Part shown: positions 17,056 to 26,740 of the stretch, piece after piece
Numbering within the stretch: position 1 is the first letter of the stretch
Layout of the letters: each line of letters starts with the position of its first letter
DNA from: Porticoccus sp002341315
GTDB lineage: Bacteria; Pseudomonadota; Gammaproteobacteria; Pseudomonadales; Porticoccaceae
Reading direction: 5' to 3' (one strand)
Length of the DNA stretch: 64,000 bases
NCBI RefSeq assembly: GCF_047634355.1
Contig: NZ_JBLIAL010000010.1
Position numbers and translations under genes: made by a program
The notes under the pieces: model-generated
Told to the model about the DNA's origin: nothing
Database searches by the model: none
The model's input: the letters and a program-made list of their open reading frames with translations, nothing else

Positions 17056-18036
17056 ATGGTCGATAAAGAGGTTTTATCCGAAGGGGAGCTTGAAGCGCTG
17101 ATGGGCAGTGTTTCTGACGAAGCCGCGGCCGGGAAAAATGCGGCTGCTACCCGACATTGTGCCTCATTTGATTTCAGCACAAGGGAACAAACCCTGCTGG
17201 TGCAGATGCCGGTGTTGAAAACTCTCACCGAGAAACAGGCCATGTCTTTCGCCCAGGGACTGCAAAGTCTTTTCAAGGCGCCGGTTGAGGTTCAGGTGGC
17301 GGATATTCGCCCGATGAAACAGGAAGAAGCGCTATTGAGCATGCCGGAGCTGGCAGGGATCACTCAACTAAAAACAGCGCCGCTGAATGGGACATCTATG
17401 GTGGTTGTGTCCGGTGATGCGCTGTCATTTTTTGTCAATCAGTATTTTGGCGGATGGACAGGTGGTGGCGGGCACAAATCGAACCGTGCCAATCTGACGC
17501 CCACCGAGCGCCGGATCAACGATCTGGTCGTTGGCCGCTTTCTCAGCGCCCTGACCGAGGGCTGGCAGGAAAAAATTTCCCTGTCTGGTGAGGTTTGTGG
17601 GTTTGAGACCAACCCGGACTTTATTCAACCTCTCGCAGCGGGCGAGTTGTTGTTGAAATTTCCCTTTGTGATAAAGCTGTTTGACTGGGAGGGGATCATC
17701 GACTGGTTCATTCCCTACGCCGCGATCGAGCCACTTAAAAACCGTCTCGGTAATCCTGCGGCAGGGCAGACCTCGAAAACAGATGTCCCCGGCTGGGAGG
17801 ACTTTTTCCGTCGGGAGTTGTTGTCGGTGGAGCTGGAGGTCAGCGGGGTCTTTACCAGTAAAAATATGAGCCTGTCTGACGTTATGCGCCTTCGCAAGGG
17901 TGCAGTGATTCCACTGGCGGCGCCCACTGCAGTAACCCTGTGTATTGAAGGAGCACCATTCTGTGTTGGTGAACATGGTGCATTGAGCGGCAGGAAGTCG
18001 ATCAAAATTAAACAGGTTCTCAAACATGACAGTTAA
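17056..18036 (+). CDS. fliM: Flagellar motor switch protein FliM
   Basis: C-ring protein that binds phospho-CheY. The 326-aa protein begins with the LSEGELEALMGSV segment (the CheY-binding EIDAL-like region, residues 5-18), then the CheC-like middle domain and a C-terminal SpoA domain (from about 245). Keeping the CheY-binding peptide implies that the cell has chemotaxis genes elsewhere, because none is in this window. Confidence 0.94.
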   Translation: MVDKEVLSEGELEALMGSVSDEAAAGKNAAATRHCASFDFSTREQTLLVQMPVLKTLTEKQAMSFAQGLQSLFKAPVEVQVADIRPMKQEEALLSMPELAGITQLKTAPLNGTSMVVVSGDALSFFVNQYFGGWTGGGGHKSNRANLTPTERRINDLVVGRFLSALTEGWQEKISLSGEVCGFETNPDFIQPLAAGELLLKFPFVIKLFDWEGIIDWFIPYAAIEPLKNRLGNPAAGQTSKTDVPGWEDFFRRELLSVELEVSGVFTSKNMSLSDVMRLRKGAVIPLAAPTAVTLCIEGAPFCVGEHGALSGRKSIKIKQVLKHDS

Positions 18037-18066
18037 TGACGAGCAATTTTTAGATAGAGGTGGCCG

Positions 18067-18450
18067 ATGAACGACCAGGTGGACGAAACCAAACCACAGT
18101 CTCCACAGCCGAGTTCAGGGACAGAAGAATCTGTGCCACTGAAAGAGTTGGAGGCAGAGGATTCCCGGGCCGTTCCCGATGGTGGTGGAGAAATCAACCT
18201 CGATGCCCTTCTCGATGTACAGGTCACGCTATCAGTGGAAATCGGCAGGAGCAGATTGCCCATCAAGGACCTGATTGCGCTCAATCAGGGTTCTGTGGTT
18301 GAACTGGACCGCGAGATGGATGAACCGTTGGACCTGATGGTCAACGGTACCCTGATTGCAAGGGGTGAGGTGGTTGTGGTCGATGGGCAATTTGGCCTGC
18401 GACTGGTTGACATCGTCAGTCCATCCGAACGGTTGAAAAAACTCAAGTGA
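18067..18450 (+). CDS. fliN: Flagellar motor switch protein FliN
   Basis: C-ring protein, 127 aa. An acidic, disordered N-terminus (to about 40) is followed by a SpoA domain (VQVTLSVEIGRSRLPIKDLIALNQGSVVELDR, then NGTLIARGEVVVVDGQFGLRL). ATG 18067 follows GAGGTGG. It lies 30 bases behind fliM and precedes fliO. Confidence 0.95.
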   Translation: MNDQVDETKPQSPQPSSGTEESVPLKELEAEDSRAVPDGGGEINLDALLDVQVTLSVEIGRSRLPIKDLIALNQGSVVELDREMDEPLDLMVNGTLIARGEVVVVDGQFGLRLVDIVSPSERLKKLK

Positions 18451-18461
18451 GGATTGCCATT

Positions 18462-18884
18462 ATGCCGCTGCGGTCTCTGCTGCTTTCCGTGGTTACCGTG
18501 GTTGTTCCTGTCCACTCCCTGGCAGCAGACTCATCGACGAATTCGAGCGGGCTTTTCAGTGGTGGCTACCTGTTGCAAGTGATCGGTTCACTGCTGCTGG
18601 TCTTCGGGTGTATTTTCGGACTGCTTTTCCTTTTGAAAAAACTGAACGGTGTGTCCATGGGCCACCATACGCCAGTCAGGGTGATCGGTTCCACGCGGGT
18701 GGGTACCAGAGAAAAAGTGCTGCTGTTGCAGGCAGGTGAACAGCAGTTATTGATCGGTGTGGCACCGGGTGGTGTGAGTACGCTGCATGTGTTTGAGGAA
18801 CCGGTGGTTTCAGCGGACCAGTCAAAAAACCGGGATTTTGGTGCACTTCTCGGTCGAGTGTTGCCCACGGAGAACCATCGATGA
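18462..18884 (+). CDS. fliO: Flagellar biosynthesis protein FliO
   Basis: A membrane protein assisting assembly of the FliP export-gate ring. About 140 aa with a hydrophobic N-terminus (MPLRSLLLSVVTVVV), a second membrane span (about 35-58) and a cytoplasmic beta-rich C-terminus (VRVIGSTRVGTREKVLLLQAG). The frame can also start at GTG 18447, which overlaps the fliN stop, but GAGG lies at the right distance from ATG 18462. The 3' end overlaps fliP by four bases. Confidence 0.88.
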   Translation: MPLRSLLLSVVTVVVPVHSLAADSSTNSSGLFSGGYLLQVIGSLLLVFGCIFGLLFLLKKLNGVSMGHHTPVRVIGSTRVGTREKVLLLQAGEQQLLIGVAPGGVSTLHVFEEPVVSADQSKNRDFGALLGRVLPTENHR

Positions 18885-19624
18885 AACCCTGTCTGAGATG
18901 GCTGTTACTGGGACTGCTATGTGTCCCTGGTCTGGCCCTGGCGGATGCGACCATTCCTTTGCTGTCCGTAGAACCAGCTGCGGGTGGCGGCAGCAATTAC
19001 TCGGTCAGCCTGCAAATCCTGTTGTTGATGACGCTGCTGAGTCTATTGCCGGCAGCGTTGATTACCATGACGTCTTTTACCCGTGTGCTCGTGGTGCTGG
19101 CCATCCTGCGCCAGGCACTCGGCACTGCCCAGACCCCTTCCAATCAGATTTTGCTGGGGCTCGCACTGTTTCTCAGCCTGTTCATCATGTCACCCGTACT
19201 TGAGCGGGCATACGACACCGGGCTAAAGCCCTACATGGAGGAGAGTATTGGCTTTGAGGAAGCGCTCGAAAATGCCAAACAACCTTTTCGTGAGTTTATG
19301 CTCAACCAGACCCGCGAAGCGGATCTGGTGATGTTTGCCGAGCTGGGTGGCTATGGGGGCTTTATTGATGAGGATGATATCCCGATGAAAGTCCTGCTGC
19401 CGTCGTTTCTTACCAGCGAGCTGAAGACCGCTTTTCAAATAGGCTTTCTGATTTTTATACCCTTTCTTGTGATCGATCTGGTGGTGGCCAGTGTACTGAT
19501 GTCGTTGGGGATGATGATGTTGTCCCCCATGCTGATTTCACTGCCCTTCAAAATAATGCTGTTTGTCTTGATTGACGGCTGGTCTCTTATCGTCGGGACC
19601 CTGGCTGCCAGTTTTGTGACCTGA
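18881..19624 (+). CDS. fliP: Flagellar export gate protein FliP
   Basis: Core of the type III export gate. The 247-aa protein has a cleavable signal peptide (residues 1-21, ending LALADA), membrane spans containing LLMTLLSLLPAALITMTSFTR and the conserved C-terminal block VVASVLMSLGMMMLSPMLISLPFKIMLFVL. Start ATGA overlaps fliO. Confidence 0.96.
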   Translation: MKPCLRWLLLGLLCVPGLALADATIPLLSVEPAAGGGSNYSVSLQILLLMTLLSLLPAALITMTSFTRVLVVLAILRQALGTAQTPSNQILLGLALFLSLFIMSPVLERAYDTGLKPYMEESIGFEEALENAKQPFREFMLNQTREADLVMFAELGGYGGFIDEDDIPMKVLLPSFLTSELKTAFQIGFLIFIPFLVIDLVVASVLMSLGMMMLSPMLISLPFKIMLFVLIDGWSLIVGTLAASFVT

Positions 19625-19639
19625 TGGAGAAATGTTCAC

Positions 19640-19909
19640 ATGACACCTGAAGCTGTGCTGGATGTCGGCCAGAGCGCCCTGATCGTGACCATGCTGCTGG
19701 CCGCACCGTTATTGTTGTCGGCTCTGGCTGTGGGCCTGCTGATCGGGGTGTTTCAGGCGGCCACCCAAATTCAGGAAATAACACTGAGCTTTATTCCGAA
19801 GCTGATTGTGGTGGCAGTAGCACTGTTTGTTGGCGGACCCTGGATGCTGCGTATATTGACGGAGTTTTCCCTGCGTCTGTTTCAAGACATACCCGGCATG
19901 GTGGGTTAG
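19640..19909 (+). CDS. fliQ: Flagellar export gate protein FliQ
   Basis: An 89-aa protein with two membrane helices, part of the FliPQR export gate. Family features include LLAAPLLLSALAVGLLIGVFQAATQIQE and LSFIPKLI. ATG 19640 follows GGAGA. It lies between fliP and fliR. Confidence 0.96.
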   Translation: MTPEAVLDVGQSALIVTMLLAAPLLLSALAVGLLIGVFQAATQIQEITLSFIPKLIVVAVALFVGGPWMLRILTEFSLRLFQDIPGMVG

Positions 19910-19914
19910 TCGCC

Positions 19915-20685
19915 TTGCTGTTTTCTGCAGACCAACTGATAGCGTGGACGCAGTCCTATTGCTGGCCATTTTTGCGAATCACTGCGTTGCTGCTGGCAGC
20001 GCCAATTTTCGGGGCTTCTACATTTCCTGTCAGAGCCAGAATTCTGTTGGCTGTGCTGGTGACAGCGCTGTTGGCGCCGTCGTTGCCGGCGCTGCCGACA
20101 ATCGATCCTTTGAGTCCTGCCGGTTTGATTGTGGCATCGCAACAACTGGTGATTGGTCTCGCCATGGGCTTTCTGATTCAGATGCTTTTTGCCGCGGTGG
20201 TGATCGCCGGTCAGACGCTGGCGGTCACCATGGGACTGGGTTTCGCCATGGCTGTCGATCCGCAGAATGGTGTCCAGGTACCGGTGTTGAGCCAGCTCTA
20301 CCTGATTTTTGCAACGCTGATTTTTCTTGCGATCGACGGTCACCTGATTTTGCTGGCCGTTCTGGCAGACAGTTTCGTCCTTTTGCCGGTGGGCTGGTCC
20401 GGGTGGGATTCTGAAATTGCCCTGAATCTGGTTCTTTGGGCCAGCCAGATGTTTTTGAGTTCACTGCTGTTGGCGTTGCCAACCCTGATAGCCTTGCTGC
20501 TGATTAATCTGGCCTTTGGTGTGATTACTCGCGCTGCCCCACAATTAAATATTTTTGCAGTCGGTTTCCCCGTCACCATTATGGCGGGGTTCGTGTTTAT
20601 TCTGCTGTCGATGCCGGCAATATTTTCATTGTTGATCGACATGTTTGATAGCGGACTTGCTCATGCTTTCGAATTGTTTCGCTAG
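19915..20685 (+). CDS. fliR: Flagellar export gate protein FliR
   Basis: A polytopic membrane protein (256 aa, about six spans) completing the export gate with FliP and FliQ. The conserved segments FPVRARILLAVLVTALLAP and MGLGFAMAVDPQNG are present. It starts with TTG 19915, five bases behind fliQ, without a clear Shine-Dalgarno sequence, so translation is probably coupled. Confidence 0.94.
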   Translation: MLFSADQLIAWTQSYCWPFLRITALLLAAPIFGASTFPVRARILLAVLVTALLAPSLPALPTIDPLSPAGLIVASQQLVIGLAMGFLIQMLFAAVVIAGQTLAVTMGLGFAMAVDPQNGVQVPVLSQLYLIFATLIFLAIDGHLILLAVLADSFVLLPVGWSGWDSEIALNLVLWASQMFLSSLLLALPTLIALLLINLAFGVITRAAPQLNIFAVGFPVTIMAGFVFILLSMPAIFSLLIDMFDSGLAHAFELFR

Positions 20686-20691
20686 GTAGGT

Positions 20692-21852
20692 ATGGCAGAA
20701 GATCAACAGGCATCACAGGAGCGCACCGAACAGCCGACGGAACGGCGCAAACAGGAGTCCCGAAAAAAAGGCCAGGTTCCCCGATCCCGTGAGCTGAATA
20801 CCATGCTGTCGCTGTTGGTGGGTGCCTTCGCCATGTTGATAATGGGATCTACGTTGACGGGCGAGTTTGCATTATTAGTCGAGCAGTCGCTCAGTTTTGA
20901 TCGCGCAACTGCCTTTAACACGTCGATGATCACAGTGCGTTTCGGCGATCTGATGATGTCTTCACTAATGGTTTTGGTGCCTTTTTTCGGCGTGACGGTG
21001 ATTGGCGCTTTTGCCGGTCCTTTATTGATGGGTGGCTGGTCGTTCAGTGTTTCGGCAATGGCTTTCAAGTTTGAAAAACTGGATCCTGTCAAAGGTATTG
21101 GACGGCTGTTTTCCGCGAAAGGTTTGATGGAGCTGGTGAAGACGCTGTTTAAGTTTTTCCTGGTGATTGGTGCGACTGTTTTTCTCTTTTATCAGTACAG
21201 TGAAGAAATTCTGTTATTAGCCAGCCGTCCTCCAGCTCTGGCGATGAGTGAAAGTATATCGTTGCTGTTATGGAGTCTGATTTTACTTAGCTTCAGTCTG
21301 ATTTTTATAGTGATTCTCGACGTGCCATTTTCCCTGTGGGACCACAACAGGCAACTGAAAATGACGCGCCAGGAAGTGCGTGATGAGATGAAGGAAACCG
21401 AGGGCAAGCCCGAGGTGAAAAGTCGTATCCGTTCCCTGCAGCGTGAAATTTCCCAGGGGCGAATGATGCAGGATGTGCCCAAAGCCGACGTGGTGATTAC
21501 CAACCCGACCCATTTCTCTGTGGCCCTGAAATACGATAGTCGACCGGGAGCGGCGCCAATGGTGGTGGCAAAAGGCCGGGACCTGGTCGCTTTCAGAATC
21601 CGCACTCTGGCAGAGGAGGTTGATGTGCCTATCTTCTCTGCGCCCCCATTGGCACGCGCCCTTTATGCCAGCACCGAAATCGGTCAGGAAATTCCGCAGA
21701 ACCTGTATCTCGCTGTGGCCAGGGTGCTGGCCTATGTCTATCAACTGAAACGGGCACCCAGTACCGAGTATGTGGCCCCGCCGGAAGACTTGTGGGTCCC
21801 GGATGAATACCGGGATCAAACTAGCGAGGATCAGATAGGCGATCATGAATAA
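20692..21852 (+). CDS. flhB: Flagellar export switch protein FlhB
   Basis: Export-apparatus protein that changes substrate specificity after self-cleavage. The N-terminal half has four membrane spans; the cytoplasmic domain contains the autocleavage motif NPTH (about residues 269-272, in VVITNPTHFSVALKYD) and the C-terminal peptide ending about residue 360. The N-terminal RTEQPTERRKQESRKKGQVPRS segment is typical. ATG 20692 follows AGGTAGGT, and the 3' end overlaps flhA by 8 bases. A separate FlhB C-terminal paralogue is at 33146. Confidence 0.96.
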   Translation: MAEDQQASQERTEQPTERRKQESRKKGQVPRSRELNTMLSLLVGAFAMLIMGSTLTGEFALLVEQSLSFDRATAFNTSMITVRFGDLMMSSLMVLVPFFGVTVIGAFAGPLLMGGWSFSVSAMAFKFEKLDPVKGIGRLFSAKGLMELVKTLFKFFLVIGATVFLFYQYSEEILLLASRPPALAMSESISLLLWSLILLSFSLIFIVILDVPFSLWDHNRQLKMTRQEVRDEMKETEGKPEVKSRIRSLQREISQGRMMQDVPKADVVITNPTHFSVALKYDSRPGAAPMVVAKGRDLVAFRIRTLAEEVDVPIFSAPPLARALYASTEIGQEIPQNLYLAVARVLAYVYQLKRAPSTEYVAPPEDLWVPDEYRDQTSEDQIGDHE

Positions 21853-23938
21853 AATGACCAATACCACTGCATCCGAGAGCGGCTTCAGCTTCTCTTCCCT
21901 GGCCGGTCTGGGTACACCCGTGCTGCTGTTCATGATGCTGGTAATGATGGTATTACCGCTGCCAGCGTTTGTGCTGGACCTGCTGTTCACCTTCAACATC
22001 GCGCTGGCCATCATTGTCCTGCTGGCCTCGGTTTATTCCCGACGGCCTCTCGATTTTGCCGTCTTTCCCACGGTTCTTTTGATTGCCACATTATTGCGAC
22101 TGGCGTTGAACGTCGCTTCAACCCGGGTTGTTCTGCTGGAGGGGCACGAGGGTACCGGTGCTGCCGGCAAAGTGATTCAGGCATTTGGGGAGTTTGTGGT
22201 TGGTGGCAGCTACGCCGTCGGTCTGGTTGTCTTTGCCATTCTGGTCATTATCAATTTTGTGGTGGTCACCAAAGGTGCTGGTCGAATCTCGGAGGTGACC
22301 GCCAGGTTTACCCTGGATGCCATGCCGGGCAAGCAGATGGCCATTGATGCAGATCTGAATGCCGGGCTGATCTCCCAGGACGAGGCATTGCTCCGCCGTC
22401 AGGAGGTCTCTCAGGAGTCGGACTTTTATGGTGCCATGGACGGTGCCAGCAAGTTTGTGCGTGGGGATGCCGTGGCGGGCATTCTGATTCTGTTTATCAA
22501 TATTATTGGCGGCTTTTCCGTAGGGGTGTTGCAACACGATCTCAGCGCTGGCGAGGCCGCCCACAATTATGTTCTGCTCACCATTGGTGATGGCTTGGTA
22601 GCACAGATCCCGTCACTGCTGCTGTCCACTGCTGCGGCCATTATTGTCACCCGTGTGTCGAGCTCACAGGATATGGGCGAGGAAGTATTAACCCAGTTAT
22701 TCAGTAACACCAGAGTGCTGTTTGTGACGGCTGCACTGATCGGCACCATGGGGCTGGTGCCGGGAATGCCCAACCTGGTCTTTCTGGGTCTGGCCGGTTT
22801 GCTTGGCGCACTGGCTTATATGCAATTACAGCGGCAAAAAGTTGAGTTGCTTCCTGACGAACCAGCTCCTGCTGAAAAGCCTGCCGAGTCACGGGACCTC
22901 AGTTGGGACGATGTGGAAATGGTGGATGAAATAGGCCTCGAGGTGGGTTACCGACTGATTTCACTGGTGGACAAAAAACAGGGTGGTGAATTGCTGACCC
23001 GTATCAAGGGTGTCCGTAAAAAGCTGTCCCAGGAGCTCGGTTTTCTGGTGCACTCAGTGCATATTCGCGACAACCTGGATCTTTCTCCCAACGAATACCG
23101 CCTTGGTTTTCACGACGTGATAGTCGGGCAGGGCGAGGTGTTTCCCGGTAAGGAGCTGGCGATTAACCCCGGCCAGGTTTACGGGGAATTGGAGGGGACG
23201 GCGACCAAAGACCCCACTTTTGGACTCGATGCCGTCTGGATCGACAGTTCCCAACGGGATGATGCCCAGGCGATGGGTTTTACCGTGGTGGATTGCAGCA
23301 CAGTGATCGCCACGCACCTGAGTCAACTGATCAAGAACAATGCCCAGGAGTTGTTGGGGCAGGATGGTGTTCAACAGTTGCTGGACAAATTGTCCCGGAC
23401 TTCGCCAAAACTGGTGGAAAACCTGGTGCCCAAGCCATTGGGGCTGGGTGTGGTGACCAAGGTGATGCAGAACCTGCTGGAGGAAGGCCTCCCGATCAGG
23501 GATGTGAAGACAATCGCCGAAGCTTTGGCAGAACACGGTGCAAAGAGTCAGGATCCTGACGCTTTAACCAGTCAGGTTCGCATTGCACTGGGCAAGACAA
23601 TCTTCCAGACCGCTAATGGTGTAGGGGATGAGATGGCTGTAATGGTGTTTGATTCACAGCTGGAACAGATATTGCAAGGTGCAGTACAGGGGAATGCCGG
23701 CGGGCTTGAACCTGCACTGGTTGAAAATGTTATCGGGCAAATTGTTGCCGCTTCCGGAAAAATTGAAGCCCAGGGTAAAAACCCGGTATTGCTGGTGGCC
23801 AGTCAGGTGAGATTATTCCTGTCGCGTTTGCTGCGGGGTCGAATAGGTAATTTTTATATCCTCGCCTATGAAGAAATCCCCGCCAGTAAAAATATTAAAG
23901 TGGTGGCCACGATTGGCAATAACCAGCTCAATGGTTGA
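21845..23938 (+). CDS. flhA: Flagellar export gate protein FlhA
   Basis: Large export-gate subunit, 697 aa, of normal family length. It has about eight membrane spans in the first 330 residues, including the FHIPEP-type region RISEVTARFTLDAMPGKQMA, and a cytoplasmic docking domain for chaperone-substrate complexes (from about 350). ATG 21845 overlaps flhB. It is followed by flhF, as in Pseudomonas and Vibrio. Confidence 0.96.
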   Translation: MNKMTNTTASESGFSFSSLAGLGTPVLLFMMLVMMVLPLPAFVLDLLFTFNIALAIIVLLASVYSRRPLDFAVFPTVLLIATLLRLALNVASTRVVLLEGHEGTGAAGKVIQAFGEFVVGGSYAVGLVVFAILVIINFVVVTKGAGRISEVTARFTLDAMPGKQMAIDADLNAGLISQDEALLRRQEVSQESDFYGAMDGASKFVRGDAVAGILILFINIIGGFSVGVLQHDLSAGEAAHNYVLLTIGDGLVAQIPSLLLSTAAAIIVTRVSSSQDMGEEVLTQLFSNTRVLFVTAALIGTMGLVPGMPNLVFLGLAGLLGALAYMQLQRQKVELLPDEPAPAEKPAESRDLSWDDVEMVDEIGLEVGYRLISLVDKKQGGELLTRIKGVRKKLSQELGFLVHSVHIRDNLDLSPNEYRLGFHDVIVGQGEVFPGKELAINPGQVYGELEGTATKDPTFGLDAVWIDSSQRDDAQAMGFTVVDCSTVIATHLSQLIKNNAQELLGQDGVQQLLDKLSRTSPKLVENLVPKPLGLGVVTKVMQNLLEEGLPIRDVKTIAEALAEHGAKSQDPDALTSQVRIALGKTIFQTANGVGDEMAVMVFDSQLEQILQGAVQGNAGGLEPALVENVIGQIVAASGKIEAQGKNPVLLVASQVRLFLSRLLRGRIGNFYILAYEEIPASKNIKVVATIGNNQLNG

Positions 23939-24005
23939 TTAACCGGATCGGCTTTTGGCCCTGATGCCGTTTCAGAAGATTAGTGATTAGTGAGGAAGTA
24001 GCAGC

Positions 24006-25148
24006 ATGAAGATCAAGCGTTTTGTCGATAAGGATAGCCGCAGTGCCATGGCCAGAATTCGCGCCGAGATGGGTGCGGATGCGGTCATTCTGTCCAGCAA
24101 AAACGTTGGCGATCAAATCGAACTGGTGGCAGCAGTGGACTTTGACGAGCGCGATCTCAATCCTCAGGAGTCCCCAAAGCCCCGGTTTACTGAACCGGAA
24201 ACAGGCTCCGTACCCGACACCCCAACACTGGGAGATTTGCAGCGGGAACTGGGAAACCTCCGTGGCCTGCTTGAAGGCGAGCTGGCTCAATTGGCTTGGC
24301 GAGAAATGGCTGAAAAGCCCTCGGTAAAGGCGGCACTGTTTAGCCGTTTGACGAAGCTCGGCCTGTCCCGCTGGCTCAGCGGTGCCGTCGTCGATCGGCT
24401 GCCGGCCAAAGGTGATCTTGAAGACATCTGGAAAAAATCTCTGACCATGCTTTCCAGGAAAATTCGGGTGACCGGTGACAGCCTGCTCAACGATGGTGGT
24501 GTGGTCGCGTTAGTTGGTTCAACCGGTGTGGGTAAAACCACCACCATTGCTAAACTGGCTGCCAGATTTGTGATGCGTCACGGTGCCAAACAGGTCGGAC
24601 TGATTACTACTGACTGTTACCGGATTGGCGGGCAGGAACAGCTCGAAACGTTTGCCGGTTATTTGGGTATTCCGATGATTGTGGCAACAGACGGCTTCCA
24701 GCTGAAGGCGGCACTCGACCAACTCTCCTCCCGAAAACTGGTGCTGATCGACACTGCGGGCATGAGTCAACGGGATATCCGTCTTTATGAGCAATTCAAT
24801 ACGCTGAAATCTGTAGGTTATGACATCGATGCGTATTTGGTACTTTCTGCCACGGCGCAATCCGGTTCTTTGAAAGAGTTGATCCAGGTATTTGGTCGTC
24901 AGGCACTGGCTGGCGCCATGGTGACCAAAGTGGATGAATCCTCCAGTCTCGGTGGACTGCTTGATCTGGTTATCAAGAACAATCTGCCGTTGGCCTACGT
25001 CAGTGCAGGCCAGAAAGTCCCTGAAGATATCGCTCCTGCCCGGGTGGAATACCTGATGGGCAAGGCAGTGGATCTAATGGAAGCAGAAGAGCGATCGATT
25101 GATCGGAAACTGGATAAAACCCCCATGACCAACTCGGTCGCAGTTTAG
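24006..25148 (+). CDS. flhF: Flagellar positioning GTPase FlhF
   Basis: SRP-family GTPase that places the flagellum at the cell pole. The 380-aa protein has a basic N-terminal part (MKIKRFVDKDSRSAMARIRAEMGADAVILSS), a short N domain and the G domain with G1 GSTGVGKTTTIAKLA (about 172-186), the DCYRIGGQEQL motif, DTAG (G3) and TKVDE (G4). AGGAAG precedes ATG 24006. It is followed 8 bases later by its regulator flhG. Confidence 0.95.
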   Translation: MKIKRFVDKDSRSAMARIRAEMGADAVILSSKNVGDQIELVAAVDFDERDLNPQESPKPRFTEPETGSVPDTPTLGDLQRELGNLRGLLEGELAQLAWREMAEKPSVKAALFSRLTKLGLSRWLSGAVVDRLPAKGDLEDIWKKSLTMLSRKIRVTGDSLLNDGGVVALVGSTGVGKTTTIAKLAARFVMRHGAKQVGLITTDCYRIGGQEQLETFAGYLGIPMIVATDGFQLKAALDQLSSRKLVLIDTAGMSQRDIRLYEQFNTLKSVGYDIDAYLVLSATAQSGSLKELIQVFGRQALAGAMVTKVDESSSLGGLLDLVIKNNLPLAYVSAGQKVPEDIAPARVEYLMGKAVDLMEAEERSIDRKLDKTPMTNSVAV

Positions 25149-25155
25149 GTATCCC

Positions 25156-26019
25156 ATGTTTAATCAAGCTGAAGGTCTGCAAAAGATGGCTTCGCCATCC
25201 CCTGTTAACGTCATTGCCGTCACCAGTGGCAAAGGCGGGGTGGGAAAAACCAATATCGCGATCAATCTTGCGGTGAGCCTGGCGGCTCTGGATCGTTCGG
25301 TTCTGTTGTTTGATGCCGATCTGGGTTTGGCAAATGTCGATATTGCGTTGGGGCTTAAACCAAAGTACGACATTCAGCACGTTTTTTCCGGTGAGCGCAC
25401 GCTGGAGGAGATTCTGGTGGACGGCCCCAGGGGAGTTCGCGTTGTGCCGGCTTCATCCGGGGTGGCCGAGATGGCTTCCCTGTTGCCCCAGCAGCAGGCG
25501 GGTTTGATCCGTGCTTTCAGTGAGTTGACGATCCCCGTGGATACGTTAATTGTCGATACTGCGGCTGGAATCGACAGCGGTGTACTGAACTTTACCCGCG
25601 CCTGCCAGGAAATTTTAGTGGTGATCTGTGATGAGCTCACATCGATCACAGATGCCTATGCCCTGATTAAAGTATTGAATCGTGAATGCGGTGTTAAACG
25701 TTTTCAGGTAGTCGCCAGCATGGTTGACCGTGCTGTACAGGGTCGCCAGCTCTACGAAAAAATATTGCGAGCCACCGACCGCTTTCTGGATGTGCATCTG
25801 GGTTACCTGGGTGCTGTGCCTCGAGACGATTACCTGCGAAAGGCCGTCCAACAGCAGGCAGCTGTTGTACAGGCATATCCCCGCAGTCAGTCTGCGGTTG
25901 CGCTGAACAGGCTGGCAGTCACAGTTGATGACCGCTTTAAAACGGGCTCGGACACAGGGGGCCTGGGATTTTTTGTCGAGCGCCTGATCAGTTGCGGCAA
26001 CCTGGCGCTGGATGCTTGA
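25156..26019 (+). CDS. fleN: Flagellar number regulator FlhG/FleN (MinD-like ATPase)
   Basis: ParA/MinD family ATPase that limits flagella to one per pole and antagonises FleQ and FlhF. The deviant Walker A is SGKGGVGKTNIAINLAVSL (about 23-41), followed by the MinD-type DADLGLANVDIALGL motif and DTAAGID. The 287-aa length is normal. The 3' end lies directly against fliA. Confidence 0.95.
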   Translation: MFNQAEGLQKMASPSPVNVIAVTSGKGGVGKTNIAINLAVSLAALDRSVLLFDADLGLANVDIALGLKPKYDIQHVFSGERTLEEILVDGPRGVRVVPASSGVAEMASLLPQQQAGLIRAFSELTIPVDTLIVDTAAGIDSGVLNFTRACQEILVVICDELTSITDAYALIKVLNRECGVKRFQVVASMVDRAVQGRQLYEKILRATDRFLDVHLGYLGAVPRDDYLRKAVQQQAAVVQAYPRSQSAVALNRLAVTVDDRFKTGSDTGGLGFFVERLISCGNLALDA

Positions 26020-26021
26020 TC

Positions 26022-26729
26022 ATGCCTGATGCGACGGTTTATGCCCAGGAACAGCGGTCGAGTATGGAGGCTGTTCTTCAGTCACATTTGCCGCTGGTCA
26101 GGAAAATCGGTTTGCATCTGATTGCCCGGCTGCCGAACACAGTCGAGCTGGACGACCTGCTCCAGGTTGGTCTGATCGCGCTATTACAGGCAAGGGAAAG
26201 CTACGATGCCTCATTGGGCGCCAGTTTTTCTACCTACGCAGCCATTCGTATTAAGGGTGCCATGGTGGACGAGGTGCGACGTAACGACTGGGTGCCGCGC
26301 TCGGTTCAGCAAAAAATGAAGCGGGTTTCCTCCGCTATTCGGTCTGCAGAGGCGCGTCTGACTGGTCCGGCTTCGGATGTGGAAATTGCGCGGGAACTAC
26401 AGATGGAGTTGTCCGATTATCAGGAAATGGCAGGAGAACTCGCCACATGCCGGATGATGTCCCTGGAGGATATCGAGCAGGAGGGGGCGGCATCCGGGGA
26501 CAGTGATCCTTTTGCCAGAATGGCTGATGCGGGATTTCGGGCCGCACTGGCCCAGACGATTACTGAGTTGCCAGAAAAAGAACAAATGGTGATGTCTCTC
26601 TACTATGGAGATGAGTTGAACCTGAAAGAGATCGGGGCAGTTCTTGGCATTTCTGAGTCGCGGGTCTGCCAGGTTCACGGACAGGCACTGGCCCGGATCA
26701 GAGGTCAGTTGTGCGAGTGGACAGGGTAG
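26022..26729 (+). CDS. fliA: Flagellar sigma factor FliA (sigma-28)
   Basis: Sigma factor for late flagellar genes. Region 2 (LVRKIGLHLIARLP then DDLLQVGLIALLQA and SFSTYAAIRIKGAMVDEVRRNDWVPRSV), region 3 and a region 4 HTH (LNLKEIGAVLGISESRVCQVHGQAL) are all present. ATG 26022 (MPDATVYA) lies two bases after the fleN stop; the upstream frame extension lies within fleN. The protein is 235 aa. No FlgM anti-sigma gene is in the window. Confidence 0.95.
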   Translation: MPDATVYAQEQRSSMEAVLQSHLPLVRKIGLHLIARLPNTVELDDLLQVGLIALLQARESYDASLGASFSTYAAIRIKGAMVDEVRRNDWVPRSVQQKMKRVSSAIRSAEARLTGPASDVEIARELQMELSDYQEMAGELATCRMMSLEDIEQEGAASGDSDPFARMADAGFRAALAQTITELPEKEQMVMSLYYGDELNLKEIGAVLGISESRVCQVHGQALARIRGQLCEWTG

Positions 26730-26740
26730 GGGCGCGCTGA